Part shown: positions 16,391 through 23,925 of the stretch, one piece after another | How the letters are laid out: each line of letters starts with the position of its first letter | Position numbering within the stretch: position 1 is the first letter of the stretch | Assembly: GCA_945883425.1 (NCBI GenBank) | Contig: CAMCXM010000022.1 | Span: forward strand, 1-34,504 | DNA length: 34,504 bases | Direction: 5' to 3' | From: Spirosoma fluviale | GTDB lineage: Bacteria > Bacteroidota > Bacteroidia > Cytophagales > Flexibacteraceae | Made by a program: the position numbers and the translations under genes | Notes under the pieces: model-generated | The model's database searches: none | What the model was told of the DNA's origin: nothing | The model's input: the letters and a program-made list of their open reading frames with translations, nothing else

Positions 16391-16615
16391 TTAGTGGCGG
16401 TGATTGATCGAAACCTGGTGAGCGAAAATGTCTTCTTTTTCAATGTCTTCCAGCTGTTTCGGAATAATGAAATTCGTTGTGCAACAAGCTATGTCAAGCA
16501 GCGTAATCCGCGTTTGGTTCAATGCATTTTTCTGAATCAGGATGGATTCAGCCGAAAAGGACTTGCCTGTGCGGATTTCATTGATCCAGTTTTTAATGTC
16601 GTCGGAACTTGCCAT
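16391..16615 (-). CDS. Small hypothetical protein upstream of trhO
   Basis: A 74-residue product starting at ATG 16615 (MASSDDIKNWINEIRTGKS), ending 5 bp before trhO. It has an acidic, probably helical start, the segment LLDIACCTTNFIIPKQLEDIE and a basic His-containing tail (HQVSINHRH). No family is recognised. The position directly ahead of trhO and protein-like composition support a real gene. The frame continues upstream to 16726, but that stretch lies in the divergent promoter region and looks non-coding. Confidence 0.5.
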   Translation of the reverse strand: MASSDDIKNWINEIRTGKSFSAESILIQKNALNQTRITLLDIACCTTNFIIPKQLEDIEKEDIFAHQVSINHRH

Positions 16616-16762
16616 GCTGTATGCCCTCGGTTGCAAAGGTCCGAAAATTCCTGTTTTAAACCATCGTTGTAGGCAAGGCAGTTTTCGTGATTTCCATTTC
16701 TTTTCCTTCTTTGTGGTTCCATCCAACCAAACCTTGAAGGATAAATACCTTCTGTTCGTATT

Positions 16763-18358
16763 ATGAAAACTGGATTTGATGTATTTGATTTAACAATCGA
16801 TGCCGAAAATATGGCATCGGACACACTGTTCCGGGAGGCTGTATTGCAAAAGGCCGGTCTGCCCGATCTGCCTTCCAACCAGATTTTTGTTCTGAAGAAA
16901 AGCCTCGATGCCCGCAGCCGGCAACTGAAATTTCATCTCAAAGTAGCCATTGGTCCTGAAGCGGCCGAGGCGAATGCCTGTGCTTTTTCTCCTGATCGTT
17001 TGCCAGAGGTTTCGAATGCCACACCTGTTCTGGTAGCAGGTGCCGGTCCCGCTGGTTTGTTTGCCGCTCTGGAGTTGATTCAGCTGGGGCTCAAACCCAT
17101 CGTTATCGAAAGAGGGAAAGACGTTCGTGCCCGCAGACGGGACCTCGCCGACCTCAACAAAGCCGATAAGGTAAACGCCGATTCCAATTATTGCTTTGGG
17201 GAAGGTGGAGCCGGAACCTATTCCGACGGTAAGCTCTACACCCGATCCAACAAACGGGGCGACATTCGGCAGGTGCTGGAAATTTTTGTCGCTCACGGCG
17301 CCAGTGAAGAAATTCTGATTGAAGCCCATCCTCATATTGGAACCAACAAACTGCCGCCTTTGGTGGCTTCACTTCGGGAGACTATACTTCAGCATGGCGG
17401 ACAGATTCTGTTCGAAACCCGGATCGAATCGCTGGTCATCAAAAATAAAAAAATCAAAGGGGTAAAAACAGCTGGCGGTGACACCGTCGATGCCAATGCC
17501 CTGATCCTTGCCACTGGACACAGTGCCCGGGATATTTTTGAGATGTTGCACCGTCAGGATGTGGCCATTGAAGCAAAGCCCTTTGCCCTTGGTTTTCGGG
17601 TAGAGCATCCACAGGCACTCATCGACGACATTCAGTACAAAGGCAGAGGGAGAGGCGATTGGTTGCCGGCTGCTTCGTATTCTTTGGTGCACCAGGCGCC
17701 AACCCGACAAGGCGTGAAAGGCGTATTTTCCTTTTGTATGTGTCCGGGTGGATTCATTGTGCCATCGATGACACAGGAAGGCGAGTTGGTAGTCAATGGA
17801 ATGTCGCCTTCCAGACGGAATTCCCGGTTTGCCAATTCGGGTATTGTCGTAGCCGTCGATGAAAAGGAATTTCAGCCTTATGCAAAGGAAGGTCCTCTGG
17901 CTGCCATGCATTTTCAGGCAGCCATTGAGCGGAAGGCGGCTTCCTTTCTGCCCGGAAAACTGGCAGCACCCGCTCAGCGATTGGACGATTTTGTAAAAGG
18001 ACGGGTATCTGATTCGTTTCCCGATTGCTCGTACCAACCCGGATTGGTAGCGGCTCCATTGGCCGATATTTTGCCGGCTCACATGTCGGAAGCACTTCGA
18101 TTGGGATTTATTGATTTCGGAAAAAAAATGCGGGGATTCTTAACCAATGAAGCCGTTTTGGTGGGAATGGAAAGCCGTACTTCTTCACCCGTCAAAATTC
18201 CGAGAGACCGCGAAACGGGCATGCACCCGGAAATTACCGGACTTTTCCCATGTGGCGAAGGTGCCGGCTATGCAGGTGGCATCATGTCGGCTGCGTTGGA
18301 TGGAATCGCCATCGCCCGGATGGTGTCGGTGCAAATGAAGGAAATGAAAGTCCAATGA
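16763..18358 (+). CDS. FAD-dependent dehydrogenase, COG2509 family
   Basis: A 531-residue cytosolic flavoprotein. An N-terminal domain (1-80) precedes the FAD-binding Rossmann motif VAGAGPAGLFAALELIQLG (91-109), then PIVIERGKDVRARRRD, NYCFGEGGAGTYSDGKLYTR and ILATGHSARDIFEML. The C-terminal part has MESRTSSPVKIPRD and FPCGEGAGYAGGIMSAALDGI, all diagnostic of the uncharacterised COG2509 dehydrogenases. The substrate is unknown. The stop overlaps the start of the downstream nuclease gene (ATGA), so translation is coupled. The start is the ATG at 16763, 147 bp from the divergent small ORF/trhO start. Confidence 0.88.
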   Translation: MKTGFDVFDLTIDAENMASDTLFREAVLQKAGLPDLPSNQIFVLKKSLDARSRQLKFHLKVAIGPEAAEANACAFSPDRLPEVSNATPVLVAGAGPAGLFAALELIQLGLKPIVIERGKDVRARRRDLADLNKADKVNADSNYCFGEGGAGTYSDGKLYTRSNKRGDIRQVLEIFVAHGASEEILIEAHPHIGTNKLPPLVASLRETILQHGGQILFETRIESLVIKNKKIKGVKTAGGDTVDANALILATGHSARDIFEMLHRQDVAIEAKPFALGFRVEHPQALIDDIQYKGRGRGDWLPAASYSLVHQAPTRQGVKGVFSFCMCPGGFIVPSMTQEGELVVNGMSPSRRNSRFANSGIVVAVDEKEFQPYAKEGPLAAMHFQAAIERKAASFLPGKLAAPAQRLDDFVKGRVSDSFPDCSYQPGLVAAPLADILPAHMSEALRLGFIDFGKKMRGFLTNEAVLVGMESRTSSPVKIPRDRETGMHPEITGLFPCGEGAGYAGGIMSAALDGIAIARMVSVQMKEMKVQ

Positions 18359-19320
18359 GATTCATAAAACACATTTTCGCAGGGTTGCCGATCTATTTTC
18401 TGTCCGGAATCATTTCATTCGGACAGCCAGCATTTCACTCCCAGCTCCATCAATCCGACAAATCACCGGAACTCCCGGAAATTCTGCCCACCGAAATACT
18501 GATCCGGCATACCGGATATTCTTTGGTGTATGATGAAAGTCATGAGCAGGCAAAATGGGTGGCCTATGAGTTAACCGCAGCCGAAACGGGGAAAAGATTT
18601 GAACGCACCGACGATTTTCTCGAGGATCCTCTCATTTCAACCGGATCGGCAACCGATGAAGATTACAAAGGTTCGGGATATGATCGCGGACACATTGCAC
18701 CAGCTTCCGACATGGGTTGGTCGGCTGAAACCATGGCCGAATCGTTTTATTATTCCAACATGTCGCCACAGGAACCTTCGTTTAATCGTGGCATCTGGAA
18801 AAAAGGGGAGGACCTGGTCCGAACCTGGGCGGTGGCCTATAGAAATCTGTTTGTGGTAGCGGGCCCTGTCCTGCATAAAGGACTCAGGACCATTGGGCCA
18901 CACGCCGTTTCAGTGCCGGAGTTTTATTATAAAGTTATTTTGGATCCACAAAAGGGACAGGAAAGAGGAATCGCTTTTGTGATTCCAAATGAAGGTTCCC
19001 GTCGTCCGTTAACGGATTTTGTTGTAACCATCGACAGTGTGGAGAGACTCACGGGCATTAACTTTTTTCCTTCTTTGCCTGACAAGGAGGAGGAACATTT
19101 TGAAAGTACCGTCTGCATTCCGTGCTGGACCTGGACGAAAGGAAAGTCACAGGTTCATTCCCCAAACATTGATCCTCCTCATCAGAATATTGAACCGACC
19201 CATCAGGAGTCCTCAACCATTTCAGAACCTCATCGATGTGGAGCGCCCACCAAAAAAGGTCAGCCCTGCCGAAACCGGGTCAAGGCCGGAAATCACCATT
19301 GTTATCTTCATGGAGGATAG
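18355..19320 (+). CDS. Secreted DNA/RNA non-specific endonuclease with a C-terminal Cys3His tail
   Basis: A 321-residue protein starting at the ATG that overlaps the preceding stop. Signal peptide 1-23 (SFG/Q24). The NUC1 endonuclease domain (about 45-260) carries DRGHIAPASDM, with DRGH at 110-113 and catalytic His113, then FYYSNMSPQEPSFNRGIWKKGE, whose Asn and Glu bind the metal ion. A proline- and His-rich linker leads to a 27-residue tail with Cys295, Cys305, Cys316 and His319 (CGAPTKKGQPC ... HHCYLH), likely a small zinc knuckle. It is probably used for extracellular nucleic acid degradation. Why it is coupled to a cytosolic flavoprotein gene is not clear. Confidence 0.9.
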   Translation: MRFIKHIFAGLPIYFLSGIISFGQPAFHSQLHQSDKSPELPEILPTEILIRHTGYSLVYDESHEQAKWVAYELTAAETGKRFERTDDFLEDPLISTGSATDEDYKGSGYDRGHIAPASDMGWSAETMAESFYYSNMSPQEPSFNRGIWKKGEDLVRTWAVAYRNLFVVAGPVLHKGLRTIGPHAVSVPEFYYKVILDPQKGQERGIAFVIPNEGSRRPLTDFVVTIDSVERLTGINFFPSLPDKEEEHFESTVCIPCWTWTKGKSQVHSPNIDPPHQNIEPTHQESSTISEPHRCGAPTKKGQPCRNRVKAGNHHCYLHGG

Positions 19321-19641
19321 GAGATGAGCTCAAAGTTGAAAGTTTAAGGTTTAAAGAATTTAGGGTGGGAATTATGGCTCAAAGAAAAGTTCAGGGGATT
19401 GGGTTGAATTAGGATTAGTCACTAGTAAAAATCAGCATTCGTTTCAAGCATTGAGAGAAAATACACACCAATCCCAAAATGTATGAGAAGAATATTATAG
19501 AACACGTATGCCTGATTTTCAATATCGGTTTTGTCACCAAAAAATTGTCACCGAATAAATGGTGACAAATTTTTGGTGACAATTGTCTCGTCCTAAAACA
19601 AGTTTACATTTCGTTGTTACAAATCCTGAAATAGGTTGATA
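19321..19641. other. 321-bp AT-rich intergenic region without a gene
   Basis: It lies between the nuclease gene and the convergent pseudouridine synthase gene. No ORF of note is seen. The left part has short degenerate repeats of the AAGTTGAAAGTTTAAGGTTTAAAG kind common between Bacteroidota genes; the right part holds the nested palindrome at 19531-19582. Confidence 0.6.
19531..19582. repeat. 52-bp nested palindrome with four TTGTCACC/GGTGACAA units
   Basis: The left arm (19531-19552) and right arm (19561-19582) are 22-nt inverted repeats with one mismatch around an 8-nt AT-rich loop. Each arm itself carries the octamer twice: TTGTCACC at 19531 and 19545, GGTGACAA at 19561 and 19575, each pair 14 bp apart. 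It could act as a bidirectional terminator for the two convergent genes, but the internal direct repeats suggest protein binding or a mobile-element end. Confidence 0.75.
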
Positions 19642-20325
19642 TTAACCCAAAAAACCATCCACCCTCAACCATTCTCCCGGTTTCAAATCGCCCAGCACAA
19701 ATTTCCCGAACCGCACCCGAACCAGCTGCCGGACCTGATTCTCATTTTTCGCACAAATCCGACGAATGTGCCGGTTGATGCCTTCTGTTAACACAACCCG
19801 GAACCGGAAGGTGTCCAGTTTTTTAAACACAGCTGGCAATGTTGTCTTTGGCCCCAGCTGGAAAGGTTCGGTAAATGATTTTTCTAACTCCTCGGTCAAC
19901 GGATGCCAGGTGGTGACGATGTATTCCTTTTCCACCTCAGCTTCCTTATTCATCAGTTCTTTATACGTCTGTCCATCATTGGTGAGTAGGAGCAGACCCT
20001 CCGAATTGATGTCCAGTCGCCCCAACGGAAACAAATCCTGGAACTCTTCTGGAATCAGCTCATACATATTATGAGTAATTGCCCGGTTGGTGGTACACTC
20101 ATAGCCATGTGGTTTATAGAACAGCAGGTATTTCCGTTGGATGCCTTTCCGAAGGACGGTATCCTGAAACCGGATTTCCTCGTGCGGTTCCAGAATGCGC
20201 CGGGCATTGGTTTCCACGATTCCGTCAATTGACACTTCTCCACACCGGCAGTGGGTATCTGCCGCATCATGGCTGCATCTGAGAAGCCGGATCAGGTGGT
20301 AACGAAGTTGGTGGCGAAACTGCAT
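19642..20325 (-). CDS. Pseudouridine synthase, RsuA/RluB/RluF family
   Basis: A 227-residue enzyme. Residues 1-55 are an S4-like RNA-binding domain (LRYHLIRLLRCS ... CGEVSIDGIVETNARRIL). The catalytic domain has KYLLFYKPHGYECT (65-78), the signature PLGRLDINSEGLLLLTND with catalytic Asp105, VEKEYIVTTWHPL, and a C-terminal EGINRHIRRICAKNENQVRQLVRVRFG. It converts a specific uridine in rRNA, or tRNA for RluF-like members; the exact site cannot be assigned. Confidence 0.88.
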   Translation of the reverse strand: MQFRHQLRYHLIRLLRCSHDAADTHCRCGEVSIDGIVETNARRILEPHEEIRFQDTVLRKGIQRKYLLFYKPHGYECTTNRAITHNMYELIPEEFQDLFPLGRLDINSEGLLLLTNDGQTYKELMNKEAEVEKEYIVTTWHPLTEELEKSFTEPFQLGPKTTLPAVFKKLDTFRFRVVLTEGINRHIRRICAKNENQVRQLVRVRFGKFVLGDLKPGEWLRVDGFLG

Positions 20326-20516
20326 GAAGACGGACGGTATCTAAATTTACATCATCTCAGGAATGCCAATGTGATTGGATTTGTTTTCATGCGTTGGTCC
20401 GGACCCTCGATTTCACACGCAAAGCAAACACAAGTTTTGGAGTGAAAGAGATTTCAACCGATGGATTTTGCAACCCAAATATGGAGTTGTATAACATGCA
20501 CGTCTTGCTGCTTGCC

Positions 20517-20524
20517 TACTTTTG
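20517..20524 (+). promoter_or_regulatory. -7 promoter element of the Lmo0937/YtxH operon
   Basis: TACTTTTG matches TAnnTTTG fully, 55 bp upstream of the ATG at 20580. No clear TTTG lies 19-21 bp upstream, which could mean an activator or another sigma factor is needed. The rest of the 254-bp gap (20326-20579) shows nothing recognisable. Confidence 0.4.
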
Positions 20525-20579
20525 ACTGTCGGACATTTCCTCCTTCAAACCAATCAGATTCAACCTTTTCCAAATCTAT

Positions 20580-20738
20580 ATGAACAACCTCCTGTATATC
20601 GTCGCCGTCATTCTCGTCTTCTTTTGGGCACTGGGTTTTTTCGCGTACGGAGCTGGATACCTGATTCAAATTTTACTGGTGATCGCGGTGATTTCCATTC
20701 TGCTTCGGTTCATTCAAGGAAACCGTCTCAACAACTAA
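20580..20738 (+). CDS. Lmo0937-family small membrane protein
   Basis: A 52-residue product, MNNLLYIVAVILVFFWALGF at the start, with two hydrophobic segments (4-20 and 26-43) separated by a short FAYGAGYL turn, ending in RFIQGNRLNN. This matches the Lmo0937/DUF5670-type membrane proteins usually found beside YtxH genes in Bacteroidota. The YtxH-like gene starts 11 bp downstream. A stress-linked role is assumed from family context only. Confidence 0.8.
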   Translation: MNNLLYIVAVILVFFWALGFFAYGAGYLIQILLVIAVISILLRFIQGNRLNN

Positions 20739-20749
20739 ATCTCTTCATT

Positions 20750-21028
20750 ATGAAAACAAGAAACATTCTCACCGGCATTCTGGCCGGAACCGCAGCCGTA
20801 TCGGTATTGACCATCATTTACTTAGCCGGAAAAGATACCCCAACCGGGAGACGAATTATGTCTGCCGAAAAAAAATACGGTAAACGATTGATGGCCCGTG
20901 TCGACGATTTCATGGAATTTATGAACGACAAGTTTGATTCCGCCAAAAAAGAAACCGAAGACATCATCGAAACAAGAAAATCAAAGCATAACGGTACGAT
21001 GAAAGATCTGAAGGAAGCGTTGTCATAA
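20750..21028 (+). CDS. YtxH-like membrane-anchored protein
   Basis: A 92-residue protein starting MKTRNILTGILAGTAAVSVL, with a single N-terminal membrane helix (about 7-26), the GKDTPTGRRIM motif of the YtxH family (PF12732 type) and a charged amphipathic tail (DDFMEFMNDKFDSAKKETED). The family is associated with general stress in Firmicutes and Bacteroidota; the molecular role is unknown. Likely one operon with the Lmo0937-type gene, ended by the terminator at 21066-21097. Confidence 0.82.
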   Translation: MKTRNILTGILAGTAAVSVLTIIYLAGKDTPTGRRIMSAEKKYGKRLMARVDDFMEFMNDKFDSAKKETEDIIETRKSKHNGTMKDLKEALS

Positions 21029-21065
21029 CGCTGACGGATAATCAACATTCTGCCCGTTTCGGTTG

Positions 21066-21097
21066 CCCTGGTTGCGCAAGTAGCCAGGGTTTTTTTT
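21066..21097 (+). terminator. Intrinsic terminator after the YtxH gene
   Basis: CCCTGG (21066-21071) and CCAGGG (21084-21089) form the stem, with a 12-nt loop, followed directly by eight T residues (21090-21097). Confidence 0.8.
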
Positions 21098-21193
21098 GTT
21101 TGGCTGTGCCGTTGGTTCAGTGAAAATTTTATTTTTCGTCTGGTAAAATCGGGAAGAAATGTTTGCGTTCTTCGCAGTGTCTTTTCCTTTTAC

Positions 21194-22054
21194 ATGATCC
21201 AACTCCAGAATTTTCATTTTCGGTACGACCGGAAGAAAGTGGTCTTTAACGGCCTTCAGCTTTCGTTTCATCCCGGATTTATCTATGGCCTGCTCGGCAA
21301 AAACGGTACAGGCAAAAGCACACTTTTCAAGAATATCTGTGGCCTTCTGAAACCAACGAACGGCCATATTTCCACGCTTGGTTTCACTCCGTTTGACCGG
21401 AATCCCGGCATGTTGCGGGATGTGTTTTTGCTTCCGGAGGAATTTCATGTGCCCCCGATCCGTATTCAGGACTGGGCACGGACGATGGCGCCGTTGTATC
21501 CCCGTTTCGATTATGTCCTGTTTGAAAATCTGCTCAAAGAGTTTGAGATTCCGACCGACAATGAAATGAGCGCCATGAGTTTAGGTCAAAAGAAAAAGTG
21601 CCTTATTTCGTTCAGTCTGGCCACCAATACAAGGATACTGCTGATGGATGAGCCGACCAACGGACTCGATATTCTCAGCAAAACGCAGTTCAAGCAGATC
21701 ATTCGCAAACTCAATCTCGAAGGCGATCGCTGCATCATCATTTCGACACATCAGGTAAAGGACATCGAAGATCTGGTGAACAGGATCACCGTAATCGATT
21801 CGGGCAACATTCTCTTTGACGAAAACACCGAATCCATTTCGGCGAAACTGTCCTTTGAATCGGGTTCTCAGGTTCCGGACGGTGCGCTGTTTTCTGAGCC
21901 TTCTTCCCGGGGATTTGACTTTATTCTGGCCAAAGGTTCCTCGCACGGACGGCAACCCGATATGGAACTTCTCTACAAACTGATTATGACAAACCCTGCC
22001 GTTGTGCATTCTGTGTTCAATCCTCAAACTACCTCCCATGAACGCCATCTTTGA
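21194..22054 (+). CDS. ABC transporter ATP-binding protein
   Basis: A 286-residue ABC ATPase: Walker A GKNGTGKST (35-43), signature MSLGQKKK (128-135, the degenerate form common in ABC-2 exporters), Walker B RILLMDEP (147-154), D-loop NGLD and switch His186 in STHQVKD. It has the layout of the YtrB/BcrA-type exporters. The last 80 residues are a weakly conserved C-terminal domain. The stop overlaps the permease gene by 17 bp, giving a coupled two-gene exporter. The substrate is unknown. Confidence 0.93.
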   Translation: MIQLQNFHFRYDRKKVVFNGLQLSFHPGFIYGLLGKNGTGKSTLFKNICGLLKPTNGHISTLGFTPFDRNPGMLRDVFLLPEEFHVPPIRIQDWARTMAPLYPRFDYVLFENLLKEFEIPTDNEMSAMSLGQKKKCLISFSLATNTRILLMDEPTNGLDILSKTQFKQIIRKLNLEGDRCIIISTHQVKDIEDLVNRITVIDSGNILFDENTESISAKLSFESGSQVPDGALFSEPSSRGFDFILAKGSSHGRQPDMELLYKLIMTNPAVVHSVFNPQTTSHERHL

Positions 22055-22988
22055 TTCCGGACGATTTTTCCTTCTGTTGAAAAACCGGATTGTCGAAAAC
22101 AAGCGGAAGTACCTCCTCTATTTTGCTTTTATGGCGGCTCTTGCGGTGGTGCTCCTGATTCTGTTTTTTTCATTCAGTCACGGTTTTCTTCAATACAGCT
22201 ACTACTTTACCCCCGATTTAAAGGAGCAGATTTTTGATCGGAATGACCATTGGGAAGACTTTCAGGAAGTGGCATTTTGGGTTGGCTTGCTGATCAGCGG
22301 AGGGCTGTTTGCCTCATCGGCTTTCGTTAATTTCCAAAATCAGGGCGAAGGCATTTTTTACATCAACAAACCTGGTTCTACATTTGAGAAATGGCTGGTG
22401 GAGTTTACCATTCATGTGGTATTGTTTAGCCTGTTGTTTATTGGGTTGTTTTACCTGCTGGCGATTCCGTCCAACGCCATCATCAATTCCCTGGCCCAGG
22501 CCGATTTCGATAAACTTTTAAATGGTAGAACCGATTACCTGGACAAATCGTTTGGTGATCCGACTACCCGACGATTCCATCCGGAAATTATCCGGCACAG
22601 TGTATTTTTATTGGAAGGCAAAGAGAAATTCAATGGTTCAGCGTTGTTTCCGTTCTTTTTTCTGTGGACCTACATTGTGTTTGGATTTGTGATGTTTGGC
22701 GCCATTCTGTTTAACCGCTTTGCCTTTTTCAAAACCTGTCTGCTTGCGTTTGGCCTCTTTCTGGTTTTGTTGGTGCTTCCATTTACCGAAGAAATGATCA
22801 TTCCATCCGGCTGGTCGTATTCTTTTGGCAGTCCGATCGCATACCAAAATAACAATAGCGGCAATGGTGGTGGAATTGTTCGTCTGGATGAAAATCGGGT
22901 TTACTGGGGCAGCCTCGTTTTTTCGATCCTCGTCTTTGTATGGATTCACGCCTGCACCTTTTTTACACTTAAAAACAAACGGGTATAA
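22038..22988 (+). CDS. ABC transporter permease (ABC-2 type)
   Basis: A 316-residue integral membrane protein with about six hydrophobic segments: YLLYFAFMAALAVVLLILFF, VAFWVGLLISGGLFASSAF, FTIHVVLFSLLFIGLFYLLA, FFLWTYIVFGFVMFGAILF, LLAFGLFLVLLVLPF and SLVFSILVFVWIHACTFF. The ATG at 22038 is chosen because it begins the conserved cytosolic N-terminus (FLLLKNRIVENKRKY); the frame is open earlier inside the ATPase gene. It forms the membrane half of the exporter with the ATPase. Confidence 0.88.
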   Translation: MNAIFDSGRFFLLLKNRIVENKRKYLLYFAFMAALAVVLLILFFSFSHGFLQYSYYFTPDLKEQIFDRNDHWEDFQEVAFWVGLLISGGLFASSAFVNFQNQGEGIFYINKPGSTFEKWLVEFTIHVVLFSLLFIGLFYLLAIPSNAIINSLAQADFDKLLNGRTDYLDKSFGDPTTRRFHPEIIRHSVFLLEGKEKFNGSALFPFFFLWTYIVFGFVMFGAILFNRFAFFKTCLLAFGLFLVLLVLPFTEEMIIPSGWSYSFGSPIAYQNNNSGNGGGIVRLDENRVYWGSLVFSILVFVWIHACTFFTLKNKRV

Positions 22989-22993
22989 CGGCC

Positions 22994-23737
22994 ATGAGAA
23001 CTCCCATTCAACTTTTCATATTGGGGATTTTGTGCATTCTGGCATTCCCTGCTTTGTTTTTTGAAATCCCGCTCCGAAACAAAATCCGGAATGGCGAAAT
23101 TGAATATCCTCCTACAGAACCTGAGTTGACAATCCCGGCCAATATCCGGTACGTCCGGACAAGGGGAGTAGATCTCACAATTATTGTCGATTCTACGTTC
23201 GCAAGCTATACAGACAATAATCTGTTCCGTATTCAGATGATAGGAGATACCATGATTATTGAAGATTCCAGTATGATCAACAAGCCACTAATTGAGGCAT
23301 CTGCAAACGATCCTGATTATGATGATTCCTGGTCAAGTCTTACCATTGTATTGAACGATTTCAAAGGTTGGACCGGGATTCAGTCCAATCTGGATCTCGA
23401 TTTCCACAGTTATGAAAAAGGTCGTTCTTATGCCATTCAATCCTCCCATGGTAATAAACTTAATGTGAAAATGTCAGCGTTTGATCTTTTGGAAGGGGAG
23501 TATGTCGAATCGAAAAAGCCCTTTGACGCCGATTTTCGAATTCGTCTGGATCATTTGAACTACTATTACGACCACGAAATTCATTCACGGAACGCCAGTT
23601 TTCAATTGGTTCATTCCGATATCCAATTGTACCGTAACGATTTTGCAAAACAATACCGGATTGAAGCGGATGATAGTTCGGTGGTTGTCCTGCCGCACCG
23701 GATGATTCCGAAGGTGAATGTGAAATACATAAAGTAG
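22994..23737 (+). CDS. Membrane-anchored hypothetical protein of the ABC operon
   Basis: A 247-residue protein that starts 5 bp after the permease stop, so probably in the same operon. An N-terminal signal anchor (residues 5-24) is followed by a beta-rich exported domain with repeated short strands (VDLTIIVDSTF, LFRIQMIGDTMIIEDSS, LNVKMSAFDLLEGEY, ASFQLVHSDIQLYRN), like the auto-transporter-adhesin-type or DUF2807-like domains. No family is firmly recognised. It could be a partner or cargo sensor of the exporter; this is inferred from position. Confidence 0.7.
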   Translation: MRTPIQLFILGILCILAFPALFFEIPLRNKIRNGEIEYPPTEPELTIPANIRYVRTRGVDLTIIVDSTFASYTDNNLFRIQMIGDTMIIEDSSMINKPLIEASANDPDYDDSWSSLTIVLNDFKGWTGIQSNLDLDFHSYEKGRSYAIQSSHGNKLNVKMSAFDLLEGEYVESKKPFDADFRIRLDHLNYYYDHEIHSRNASFQLVHSDIQLYRNDFAKQYRIEADDSSVVVLPHRMIPKVNVKYIK

Positions 23738-23925
23738 GATTGGGTGGGATTTCAGATTGGAACGACAAGGTTCCACTGCCCATCGTTTATCTTATCCACA
23801 TCATTTTAGTTTGGAATTGGATTGAAAGTCCTTTTGGAACACGTGAGTATTCTGCACTTTCTTCATCTATTTTTCCGTCCATTTTCAAAATCTTGCGCCT
23901 TCTACACACACCAATACTTCAATCT

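Noticed and set aside
17369-18082. 237-codon minus-strand ORF inside the COG2509 gene
   Set aside because: Antisense to a conserved flavoprotein with no recognisable motif.
19321-19641. CRISPR-like repeats in the gap with TTGTCACC units
   Set aside because: The units are octamers in palindromic order with 6-8-nt spacing, not 24-37-nt direct repeats with unique spacers.
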